A DNA stretch of 64,000 bases from Erythrocercus mccallii. Lineage: Eukaryota; Chordata; Aves; Passeriformes; Dicruridae. Made by a program: the position numbers and the translations under genes. Location: assembly GCA_013397435.1 (NCBI GenBank), contig VZRG01001343.1, positions 137,447-201,446 on the forward strand, written 5' to 3'. Shown here in pieces: positions 12,191 to 23,042 of this stretch. Under the pieces are notes generated by a model. The model worked only from the letters and a program-made list of their open reading frames with translations. It ran no database searches and was not told where the DNA came from. Position 1 is the stretch's first letter, and the number at the start of each line of letters is the position of its first letter.

Positions 12191-15100
12191 CAGATCAAGA
12201 CAACACATTAAATTGACATTATTCAAGTAAACAGGTAAAAAATATTTTTCAAAGTGTAACTGGAGATTTTTAAATATATCTGGTGGGTTTTGTTTAGCAG
12301 CACAGAAATATTAGTACTTCATCTAAGCCCACAAATATCCTTAAACAGGATGAAAGGAAGCACAAAATGCCCTTCAGCTTCAGTGTGAATTTGAATCTGA
12401 TGAATTAAAATCAACTTTATTAACTTACAGGTGAAGTGCCTGCGAGACCCTGATGTATGGATGCAACTTTTGCATAAAAATGGAGTGCTGAGTTACAAAT
12501 CAGGTAGGAGTTTGCCTAACACATTAATGAATTCTGTTTGTGCCTCCTGGTTTCAGCAGGGAAGGCACGGGATCCACTGTGCCTGTGGGTGTGAGGTGTG
12601 AAGACAGAGATCAGGCTGTTCCTCATCGGTGCAAAACAGACGTTCTGAGATCAGCAAGACTATTGCAAAATATTATACCTGATATCAAGTATAAACTGCT
12701 AACGGCTCTTACTAGAACTGCACTGGTTCCCTTCCTAGCTGCACATAATTTTACATGATGCAATTTGCAAACCTTTGCAACATGAGGTTTTAAATCATGG
12801 AGATTTTTAAAATCTGAGCGTGAACTGCACTAAGGATCTGCTCTCCCATCACTCCCTCACACACCCCTATTTAAGTCAAAAGGTGTTTTGTCCACATTTG
12901 GAATCCAAACCTAGACCAGATAATAATAAGCTAAGCAAAAATGTTCTTGAAACCAAGTTCTGCTCCAAAAGACACTTGCAATGAGCAGTAGACAAAATCT
13001 GACCCTACAGAATTTATTGTTTCTTAAGGTGGAAAAATTGGTAATTATACAACTTTCTCTTTCAAAAACAGCCCAGGAATTACTTTCAACAAATGATTCC
13101 AAGAATTTTTTTTAAGTTTTAGTTAGAGCAGTATAAATTTAGAAAAGAAATCAAACACCATACTCATTCCTTGGTGGAAATCTCCACATCACCAGTATTA
13201 GCAAGCACAAAAGCCTGTATATGGAGAGAAGTGCTTGTCCCTTACCCACTGCTAAACCCTGCCTGGCATGCAAAACCCATTTTGGACCCTGCCCAGTCTG
13301 CATGGGAGAACACACCAGCTGCTCTTCCCTGGGAATTTGGTTCTGGAGGATCCTTCCTCAGCTGCCTTAAGTGTTTAAGGACCAGATGTGGATCACGTGA
13401 GCTGACACTGAGTTTAAGGTCAGTCACCAGGCCAACAGAACCTCTCTGGCCAAGATTTTTAAACCAGCGTGAAAAGCCATCCTTTTCCTATGGCTTGGGT
13501 ACTACAGCAAGCCTCAATTCCAGCTCTTTTGGACAGGAACTCTCTGAATGTTTTCATGTGTCCTAGCAAAGAGCAATCCTGACCCAAACGAGTCCTTTAG
13601 CCCCTTCTGTACACGATATCAAACACTACAATAAATGCAGCTAGAGGATTTCTAGATGTGGGAGGTTTGGAAAGCAGAAAACCAGTGAAAATAAAGCACT
13701 GCTGAAATGTGTCCCACGGCTTTGGGAGATTACTCACGCATGACTGGGCTGGAAGGTGTATGCACGCACGCCTGTGTATACTGTATATATATTTAGGTTA
13801 ACAAGTTTCAACTATTAATAAACAGCATCTTATGGTATTTGGTAATTAAAATATCAGGCTTGTGTCATTCAAAATAGTGCAACCTACACAGCAATGTACA
13901 GGAAAATTACACACATTGTTCCTATTACTATTAATATGCTTGCGCATATCAAGATAACAGGATACCCTTTTTCCATAGGATTAACCATTTGCATATTTAA
14001 TTGTATTCTTTGGCCCATTTTCCTGTGAAACCTCGTATGAAAATGTGAAGACTTTGGCTTTAAAAGAAAAAGAAAACTCCCGCTCTTTCAGTTACTTTCA
14101 GAAACTTAATAGAATTCAAATTACTTTAGTTAAAAATTATAATCTCCTCCAGAAACTGCAGACCCCTGCCACAGACAGCCCCCCGACTAGTGTGGCTAAC
14201 TGTGAACCTCCAATTTATTTTTCACTTTTGAAGATCATTTACACTTCTATTGTTGCACAGCACATCCTCCAAAAGTGTTCTGGACTCCTCTAATCTCATC
14301 CCAGCTGGGAAAAAGGAAGGTCCCTGTCCCCAGGAGTGCAGAAAGGCAGAGCAGCCTCGTCAGGGCCTTCAACTGCATCACTACGAGTCCAAGTTCAGGG
14401 TTTGCAACGTGAGACAGAAGCCAAAATACATTCCCAAAAAGGTTTTTGCCATTAAACACCCTTATTAAATGGGGTCAGGAAAAAAAAATTATCAGACAAA
14501 AGAATGCTGTAGTAATGAAGTAACACAAATCTCTTCAAAGCGGTTATTCTTATGTACTGCAATGCACAAAACAAATTTAAAAACGTAATCTCATAATGCA
14601 TTTGCTGAGAAAAACATATCATTTCTTCTAATAGTACCAGAAGTGCAAGCCAAGACATTCTCCATTAAAATTTCATGTCACTGTAAATATTACCATTTTC
14701 CCACATTAAAGCTTAATACCATTTCTGAGAAGTGAGGAAACTTTCATCAATTCCCAAGCAAAGTATCATCTCACTTGGAACTTTACAGTGCATTGAATAA
14801 GTATCACAATATTTATTGGTATTTATTTTCACAGTTTTCTAACGTGCACAGAAATATAATTTTTGAAATATATTAGTGAAAACAAATACTAATACAAAAG
14901 GGAAAGGACAGAACATCTAGGAGTATAACTGCTTATCACCACTACTTTTTAAGAGCTGGAGAGTCGAAACCATCTCTTTTAAATATATAATACTATATTT
15001 AGTGTGGTTATCTATTAATAAAGGTATTGCATGACAATGTTACAGCATGGCTATATTCTCTACTAATTTAGCCTTTTTTTCAATACAGGTAAAGAATTAA

Positions 15101-18100
15101 GCAAAAGGAGTAAAAATTGTCATTTAAGCGCAAAACAACAAAAACCTGGTAAATAGTGAGGTAAATTATTTTTACTTACATTATTTCTGGTTCTTAAATT
15201 ATAGATATGACAAAATCATCACAAAATCAGCAGTGGATTCTTACAGCTGTTAGAATGGCAGAAATTAAAAAAAAAAAGAAAAAAAGAACCGTTTCAACCA
15301 TGGCAGATACATTCTGCAGTATGGAACAGAAAAGCTCATGATCCCACGAGGAGAACCAAGTGCATTTTCACTGCATTGCAGGGTGATGCACACCTGTATT
15401 CCTGGCTTCCAAAGTTGCAGCACTTTGGAAGAGAACATATTTTTAGAGCGCATACTCTGTACACAGGTCGAGAGAAGCAGGGGAAAAAAAAAAGTTAAAG
15501 CTTGAGTGAGGGAAATAAATGAAGAGCTTATTTACAGAGAGTGCAGGACCCCTCCCCAGCAGAGCAGGGGGAAGCAGGGCAGGATTGCAGCTCCCCCAGA
15601 GTCGGGCAAGGAGAGCACAAGCAGCCACCTCCCCTCTGACAAACACCGCTGCGAGACGGGAATGGGCGTGAGCATGGGAGCAGCTCCACCAGGACAGCTG
15701 AGGAGCTCGAGAGGAGCTTCACACCATGGACAGTATGGGCACATCAGACAGACACTCTGCATGATCAGAAACACGGAAGAGACAGGACGGTCGTGAGGCT
15801 ACTCCCATTTAACCACAGCTTCACAGGTGACTCCAGCCAGAGCACATCGAGCCTTTCCTCCATCACACCACGTTCCTGTCTGTACTTCAATCCATATCAC
15901 AAAGAAATACACAGCTGTGATTAAACTGAGCTCCCTCAAATGCCGACATGTTGCTAATACATTTAAATAAGACAGCACAGGTGGGTCTGGGCAGGGAAAT
16001 GGCTCGTATTGTAAGTCACACTTTGAAAGGCCTTTATGTTCTTTCAGAAGTTCCTTCAGCACTGCTAAGTCTGGAAGGCTCAGCTCTCAATAGAAAGGAA
16101 GTTTAGATTAACAATTAAAAAAAAATCATTGGTAAGAAAATAATTTAAGTCTATCCCTGGAAAGCTGTTTTTATGTTGCAAACCAGACTGCCCTACACAG
16201 GAAAAGGACTGCTTTAAAAGAACTTTTGAGATAAGATAGGACCAGGACTAGGAAAGTTTAGAAAGGGAATGTATGACACTCATCTTGAAAGAAGCACACA
16301 ATGTGATGATTAACACTTGACACAATCTAGCCAAGCCACAGGACAGTTATTCTCTTATATTAAGTAGGAGAGGATTTTTTCATAAAAGTTGTTTTCACTA
16401 GGTTTTATACATCTTAAATGCAATGTAAAACAACAAAAAAATTCACCTCTTAAATTCTTCCTAAATCCAGGCAGATTTTCAGACCCTTAGATTTGTGACA
16501 CAATTTCTGTTCTACATTGACAAACCCAACAAGGGAGGGAACAGTAGCAAAATCTTCCCCATCTCTAAGGTGCATATGCTACACTGCAGAAATATGAAAA
16601 CAGCAAGTTACTCTATAAGGAATAGATGCTGACACTGTTCTCCCATGCTGGGTAGTCATGGTATGGTATAAAGCAAATGGTTATCCCAGCTATGCAAGGG
16701 GTACTGGAAATCCCACAAAAAACCCTATTTGCATGAGCACAGGAACCTGTAACATCTCCAAGGCTAAACCTGGCACATTTACCTGGCAGATTTTTGAGGC
16801 TGGGGATAAATAGACCACTGCTTTTCTACGCCCCTCTCACTGAGATGTCGGAGTTAGGAGCCTATACTTTATAAAAAGTCAACATAGAGAGGTAATTCAT
16901 TTCTGGACACATCCCCCACATAACTGCTCCAGAGCTTTCAGTCCTCTGAACTTCCATTCAGAGGGAGCTTGCTGTCTCTTGCTTTCCCTCTCTCTCCCCA
17001 CTGGTAACAGAAAGAGCTTAGCCTTCCAGCACAGAAACCCTAAGCTACTCACACAGCTCCAGCCTTTGCTTCCTCTAAAACTGTATAAAAAGATTTGCTT
17101 TGATCAGGAAAATAAACCACACCTGATTTCCCTTGTGAGCCTTAATTCACCTCTTAAGTGTTCCTGAAAGACCATAAAGAGACATGTATTTATGAGATGC
17201 TGCCAAAACACAGTGAGCTGGTGGTGATTTCATTTCTGTTTGTCCATAGCACTCGTTCTCCTAACCAAGCTTCTTAAAGAGCAGAGTAATGAATTCTGAG
17301 CAAAAGCTGCAAAAACATTAAATTAAATTTTCCAGAAATGCAAAATCACTTAATTTTCCTTAATTTTATCTTATATATTAAAATATCTTATTTCCATGCT
17401 TTTAAATTAGTGGGTGGCTACACTGTTCTAAGAAACAAGCAGAACACAAAATCTATTTGAGAGAAAAAAGGAAAATTTACTGTGGTGCAAAGGGAAAGAC
17501 AAAAACATGAAGAAACTCTACAATATCTTTAAAAGAGAAAAAAGCAAGAGGCAGGTATGTCTATGTAGCTGTTTTTACCTCCATGTACCTACTGCATTCC
17601 TCAGCAATTCAATATCCTGCCTCCATAAAAGGTGTCGTCCAGGAGCAGTGTAACACTACAGGACATGCTACCAAGAATGGCCCAAATCATTTACAGCCTG
17701 ATTCAGTTCCAGCTGGAGTCACAGGAAATCTTGGTGATAGGAATGACCAACAAACTGCTAGAGCTGTAATCAGGAAAATGTAACAAGTCACCAGCACCAT
17801 CCAGAAAGGTACAGAAAGGATGGCCACTTATGCAGGAAGATTCTTTTCTCCTCTTCAAGTATAGCAGCAGCTAGAGTGAGAGAGAGGGAAATACAGAAAG
17901 TCTTGATCTCGGTTTAATTGAAAGTCAGTGCAAATATATCAACAAAGCTCAGGCAAAATTCAGAATTCCACGCGCGCTACGGCTGAGCCTCACAAGCTGT
18001 GGCTTGTGGCTCTGTTGAAGATTTTTCTTCAACTTCTCAGCTGCTTCTTCTTTACACGAGCACATCTGCAACCGGCTACTGCCCACAGCCCTGCCTCAGC

Positions 18101-19372
18101 TCTCCTTCCTCCTTATCGACTCGGATTTATGCCAAGATCAAAACAACAAACGCATGCAGACTCTTACTCCCTCTACTTTCAGTATCTGGTGGGGATTTTT
18201 CCCTCTTTAAGGCAGCATCTTATATTTCCATGTGAACAACTGCTGTGCAACATTACCAAGTCTTCCCTCAGTCTCTTTATTTTGGTTTAGGGCAGGTGGT
18301 GGTATTGCATATTGCAGATAATAATAATAAATCTCTACAGTCACCAGAAATCTGCTCAAATCAGAAAAAGCAAACACTGCAATATATTTTGTTGTAGCTA
18401 ATTTGCTTTTACATTTCACAGAAAGATAAATCCACCTGGGTTGAGGATGTTTACAACTGAATCTCAAGAGAGAAAATGTAAATGGGAATTTTTCTTTTAC
18501 AACTTCACATACAGTACTTGTATAAATATTGAATCTTGTGTCTGGTTAGATAGAGATGATGATACAAAAGACTTGGAGTGATCAACAAATACTTGAGAGC
18601 TTTATGATGATGTGAAAGACAAGAGCCACCACTGACTTTTATGATTTACTTGGTAAAATGCTCATCAACTTCCATGGCAGGGTTTGGCATGACATCAGCA
18701 AACATCATATCTGCTGAAACACACCAGATAGTTCAAAACACTTTGGATTTTAGTTAATATACTATGATTTGGATTGGATATTAAAATTTGCCTGAAATAT
18801 TTTTATTATAGTCATTACAACATTATACCTTCAGTGCACTTGCCTTCCTGTAGACTTAACAGCAAAGCATACTTGTGTCTTTGGGAAAAGGTGTGGGTGA
18901 ATGCCAAGTAGTGTTCATCCCACAGACATCCTAACCCTGCTTAGCTCACACAACTCTTCCTAAGAAATCTGAGTCTCTCTAAGGGCAGGTAAGGAACTTC
19001 TGTTTATAAAAATTCCTCCAATGAGGAATCAGAAATCATCCCATGTGAATCAGGGCCAAAAATTATGACCAAATGTTAAATAAAGAATACCCAACACATA
19101 TTTTTACCTGAACAGCATAGAGATAGCCATAGATATGCTTTCTGATCGTACTTATAATAAAGTATACTGAGAATTCTGGAAGCTGGAATGAGACTCGGAA
19201 GCCCAAATCTCATTACATTTCATGCCTTAAAAAATATCATCCTTCATCATCATGGTGAAGGTACAAATATATTTGCAAATACCAAGAACTCAATCTGGAC
19301 TTCGATAGCCAAAGTCAGTTTAAATCTGCTAATAAAAGAAAAAAAAAAAGCTGTAAACAAAATTCAAGAAGC

Positions 19373-19378
19373 TTTATT
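19373..19378 (-). terminator. Candidate proximal poly(A) signal AATAAA for GRIN2A
   Basis: The gene strand reads AAAATAAAGCTTCTTGAATT, followed within about 25-40 nt by TTTTGTTTACAG and an uninterrupted T tract (plus strand 19340-19350). That is a plausible U-rich downstream element. Use would give a UTR of about 1.9 kb. Several other AATAAA hexamers occur in the region and none can be ranked without transcript data. Confidence 0.3.
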
Positions 19379-21018
19379 TTGACTATCCCTACACATCATT
19401 TATATTATCTCGCGTTTGCAATTCTGCTCTGCAGTATGCTGTTCTAAATTAAACACACTGCATACTGCACCTCTGGCACGCAGATGCTTCAATTACAGCT
19501 GACAGGCACAATTCTGCTGAAAAGAGTTTCAGTTTAGAGAAAAGTTAGGATAATATTCACATTTTCCAATTCACAGTGGTAATGGTTTCCCTGCTCACTG
19601 TTCTTCAGTGAAATGGAGGGAGTAATGCTTGAATAATCTAAATTTTGTCTACACAAAAATCCTAAAGCAATTCTCAGAGTAGCAGGAAAATGGGAGAGCA
19701 CCACCTCTGGAACATTTCAGTAGTTAAATGTATTAAAAATTATATTTACTTCTTTAGTTGAAATAAAATTTACAGCTGTACACTCTTCTCCTGAAAGGCT
19801 TCCTCTCTTCCCTTTCACATTCCGTTATGATTAAAATCTAGTGGGGCTTTTTTTCCAGTGAGGGTAAGGAGGGGTGTGTAACAGACATTTTATTTGTGAA
19901 ATAATCTAATTGACATCTACAGAAGGCAAAGTCATATAGCAATGCATCCCTTTTATGTGAATATCTTTGTGTATCAGTAAGTGATAATAAAGATACTGTT
20001 TCTTAGTTACGTGTGCATATATTCACTTTATATAACTGACTTGATTGGAGAGGTTAGAAAAATGGTCTGATGTTCAACAAATATGCACAATACTGTGGAA
20101 GGAAGAAGTACTTCCAAAGGTGTTAATCCTTTTCCATGTATGCAAATAAATGTTACCACGCTCCTCACGGATCACACTGAACTTATGGCTGTCGGTGTTT
20201 GATACTGTATTAACAGCTTTAATACTATTAATATACAATTAATTAGTTGTCACTAATACACTATGAACAAAGAACTACAGTGGGTTGGGATTTGGTTTGG
20301 GACGTGAAAGAATAAAAGAAATACTATACAGCCCTGAGTAATCACCAGTAAGGGGCAAATGCAAACTTACGTACACATTAGGCCTCAAGGTTACTAATAA
20401 AGTCCACAGCTCCATAGTAAGTGCCGTATAGTGATATCTAAAAATATATACTCTGGATTAGGCAGCTGTGAAATTTCTGACACAATTACTGCAAACTCTT
20501 CAATGAACTTACTTTGTAATGGTAAGTGCATGTGCAATATAAGAAAAGCATTTGTACATGAACATTAACCAATATCCATGGGGCTCCCTTTTGGTACACA
20601 GCAGTTCACATGTTTGGGGTTACTGCCTTCCCATCTACTGTCTAGAAGGAACATACTAATTTTGTGCTAACACACTGTATTTGATTAAGGGCCTGGGGTT
20701 TGGGGATGTTTTAAAATTATTATTTGGCTTTGAAAATGATTATGAAGCTAAAATATATTTTTGGAAGTCTTAGCTTTCTGTTCTCTTTTAGAATCTTACT
20801 TTTGAATCTGTGCAAATGCATCCCTATTTCTTGTCTGTGTCATACTACATGCATACCATATTGCTTATCCAGTACTAGAAAATCATTAAACATTTCTAAG
20901 GACAAAAGTACATTGAATGATACTTAGCAACATAAATTAGAATAACTGAAATAGTAAAATAATTAGGTACAAAACAGCATAGTTGCCAACATATATCGGG
21001 GCTATTTCAGTACAACTT

Positions 21019-21049
21019 GCCATTTATATATAAAGCATACATAAATGGC
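21019..21049. other. Inverted repeat (potential hairpin) in proximal 3' UTR
   Basis: GCCATTTAT (21019-21027) pairs perfectly with ATAAATGGC (21041-21049) across a 13-nt loop, about 200 nt after the stop codon on the gene strand. The 9-bp stem is AU-rich. Function unknown. Confidence 0.6.
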
Positions 21050-21251
21050 TATTTTTTATCCTTTTCAACAAGACATATTTTAAAAGGATAATTCAGAGCA
21101 TACCAGTTTACCTATTCATGTACAAAAGTACATTGGGAAAGGGAGAGGTTTACGTATCATTTACCAGAGCAGGATACTGTTAAAGGAAAAGTTCTCCCTC
21201 TAAGATGGTGGCAACTATTCTTTCCCTATAGATAAAGTGTTCATGGAAAAT

Positions 21252-23042
21252 TTAAACATCTGATTCAATGCTAGGCCTTTTCTTATACACACGTGTATTG
21301 CTACAGGAATTTAAAACCCTTGGAGTTGAGTACAAGCTATTCCTATTTGCAACGTAAGGCAAAACATGCTCTGAAATGTACATGTCATTATGGATCCGAC
21401 CATCCCTGGAAGAGTATGATGCTGTAGACTGTATGGATGACCTTAAATAATTATCATTTCTTCCTCTTGTTGGCAATGAATGTTTATAAAGGTCAGCTGG
21501 ACTTCGCCTAAGAGATAAATGCTGGTCATCACGATAGGAGTGCAGGAAGGGGTTATCATCCGAGTGAACAGCATACAGGGACTTGCTCCGCTTACTGTCC
21601 TCCAGAGCATGAGTTACAAGTGAGGCCTTGTTGCTCAACAGTTTGCTTGAGGGAACACTAAACATGCTTGCATATGGACTACTTTGAATTAATTTCTCTC
21701 TTTCTTTCAAGCTTATACTACGAGAAGGTCTTCCAATATCGATTTCCCTGGACTTATCAGCGATATTATCAAAAGAGTGTTGCCTGCTAATCCTCAGTTT
21801 ATTCTTTTTATGATATTGCAGAGCACTACTTTGTGACCAAGTACGCTCATATATTTCTTCAGGAAGTGATAAGTTCGTTGTGTCCTGCAGCATCTGATCT
21901 TCTTCAATATCATAGAGGTTCCCCATCCGCAAGCATGCGTCGCATTTATAGGGGGATCTGGTCGAGTAGTGCCCCGCGTAAGTGGGCATGTTGGAGAGAC
22001 AGCTCCTGCAGTGGGTGGAATTCTGTCTGTACCTATCGTTCATGTCACCTAGGGAAGTATTTTTTTCTTTGAGAGTGTAGTGCTTTGCATAAAGTTTGTA
22101 CTGGTCATTATTTGGAAGACTGTCTTCATTATGTGATGGAGTCCTGTTAGCGTGTTCAGCTTTCCTGTAGTTGTCATTGTGATCTTGGTAAACATCAGGA
22201 AGCTCGACAGGTTCTGGAAGGACAATGTTTTCGATGTACTGAGGCGTGTCCAAGCGGAATCCTGGCTCCTTGTCAGCATCAATTGTGTAGATTTTATCCC
22301 GTGGAGAGCCCTGTTTGGTTTTCAGATATGTCAGTTCCACTTCACTACAGTCTTTTGGGTATTTTGATGCTCCTGTCCTTTTTTTAAAATTGTCCTTGGT
22401 TTTGTGGTGCTTGTTGTTGTTTTCAGCTTCCATGTGGCAAGTAGCTCTGCTTGATGTCTCTGATACATCTGAATGCACAATCTCTTCAGGAAGGTATCTT
22501 TGGCTTTTCAAGGAAAGCTGCCTGTTTTCCTCTGACCCATTTTCTCTCTGGGAACCTTGGCCCTGACGTACAGAATCTTGGCGTAAAGATTCAACAGATT
22601 TCCTCCAAAGCTGCCTGGGTCTGGAGTTCACTTTTGCTTCAGTTGTTACTGCAACCTCTACTGTATTTGGATTGGACTCATTCAGTGTGAGAGGATGCTG
22701 CCCTTGGAAAACATAGTTGTTCAGATTGTCCTTGTGTCTATTGCCAGGAAGTGTCTGCAGTTCACTTATGTTGTCACCAAAAAAGTTGTCCTTTGTCTGA
22801 AAGGATCTGTTATCAGAAAATATCAAGTTTCCCTTATCCATGACCATGTCCATAATCAAAGAACCCCTCTGAATAAAATCAGCTGTTCTTTTGGGGGAGT
22901 CAATTCTTGAAGGATTGATATTGGTCATGTTTTTCGCTGTTCGCAGCAGTTTTAACATGTTGGTTTGTGAATTGGTCAAAGAAAAGTCAGGAGACTTCTT
23001 TTTCTCTTCAATGTGTACTCCATGAATGCAACTGTAAATACC
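21252..23042 (-). CDS. GRIN2A: GRIN2A terminal coding exon: GluN2A cytoplasmic tail with PDZ ligand
   Basis: This 1791-nt exon encodes 596 residues from GIYSCIHGVHIEEKKKSPDF to PSIESDV and TAA at 21254-21252. The tail anchors and traffics the receptor. The terminal ESDV is a class I PDZ ligand for PSD-95 family scaffolds, with the casein kinase 2 target Ser inside it. IYSC supplies the third cluster I palmitoyl-Cys. HCRSC (22010-21999) and KCDAC (21944-21933) match the cluster II palmitoylation cysteines. RISRQHS keeps the basic kinase consensus around the mapped CaMKII site. VAVTTEAKVNSRPRQLWRKS and the NLNNYVFQGQHPL block are nearly as in mammals. Segments around ENGSEENRQ, DHNDNYRKAEHANR and the 3' third are much more variable. 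The acceptor (ATATTACTCATATTACAG) has a purine-broken pyrimidine tract. The tail is only a few residues different in length from mammals. Confidence 0.98.
   Translation of the reverse strand, partial: GIYSCIHGVHIEEKKKSPDFSLTNSQTNMLKLLRTAKNMTNINPSRIDSPKRTADFIQRGSLIMDMVMDKGNLIFSDNRSFQTKDNFFGDNISELQTLPGNRHKDNLNNYVFQGQHPLTLNESNPNTVEVAVTTEAKVNSRPRQLWRKSVESLRQDSVRQGQGSQRENGSEENRQLSLKSQRYLPEEIVHSDVSETSSRATCHMEAENNNKHHKTKDNFKKRTGASKYPKDCSEVELTYLKTKQGSPRDKIYTIDADKEPGFRLDTPQYIENIVLPEPVELPDVYQDHNDNYRKAEHANRTPSHNEDSLPNNDQYKLYAKHYTLKEKNTSLGDMNDRYRQNSTHCRSCLSNMPTYAGHYSTRSPYKCDACLRMGNLYDIEEDQMLQDTTNLSLPEEIYERTWSQSSALQYHKKNKLRISRQHSFDNIADKSREIDIGRPSRSISLKEREKLIQSSPYASMFSVPSSKLLSNKASLVTHALEDSKRSKSLYAVHSDDNPFLHSYRDDQHLSLRRSPADLYKHSLPTRGRNDNYLRSSIQSTASYSSRDGRIHNDMYISEHVLPYVANRNSLYSTPRVLNSCSNTRVYKKRPSIESDV

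Larger units (their letters stand above)
10866..21251 (-). other. GRIN2A: GRIN2A 3' untranslated region, about 10.4 kb (3' end inferred)
   Basis: Sequence after the stop codon is AT-rich, lacks any convincing reading frame and contains several AATAAA signals on the gene strand. The most distal well-formed one is at 10890-10885. Mammalian GRIN2A mRNAs have a 3' UTR of roughly 10 kb (from memory), so a UTR of this size is expected. The region includes a hairpin near the stop (21019-21049), an A-rich tract at 15266-15286, a CpG-rich patch at about 15,600-15,945, TA-rich repeats at about 12,130-12,190 and Pumilio-type elements near the distal end. The extent is inferred; transcript ends were not observed. 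Confidence 0.55.

Noticed and set aside
21252..23042. GRIN2B as the identity of the gene
   Set aside because: GluN2B shares the pore and the ESDV end, but the tail here matches GluN2A throughout (for example RVYKK before PSIESDV, and the HCRSC and KCDAC context).
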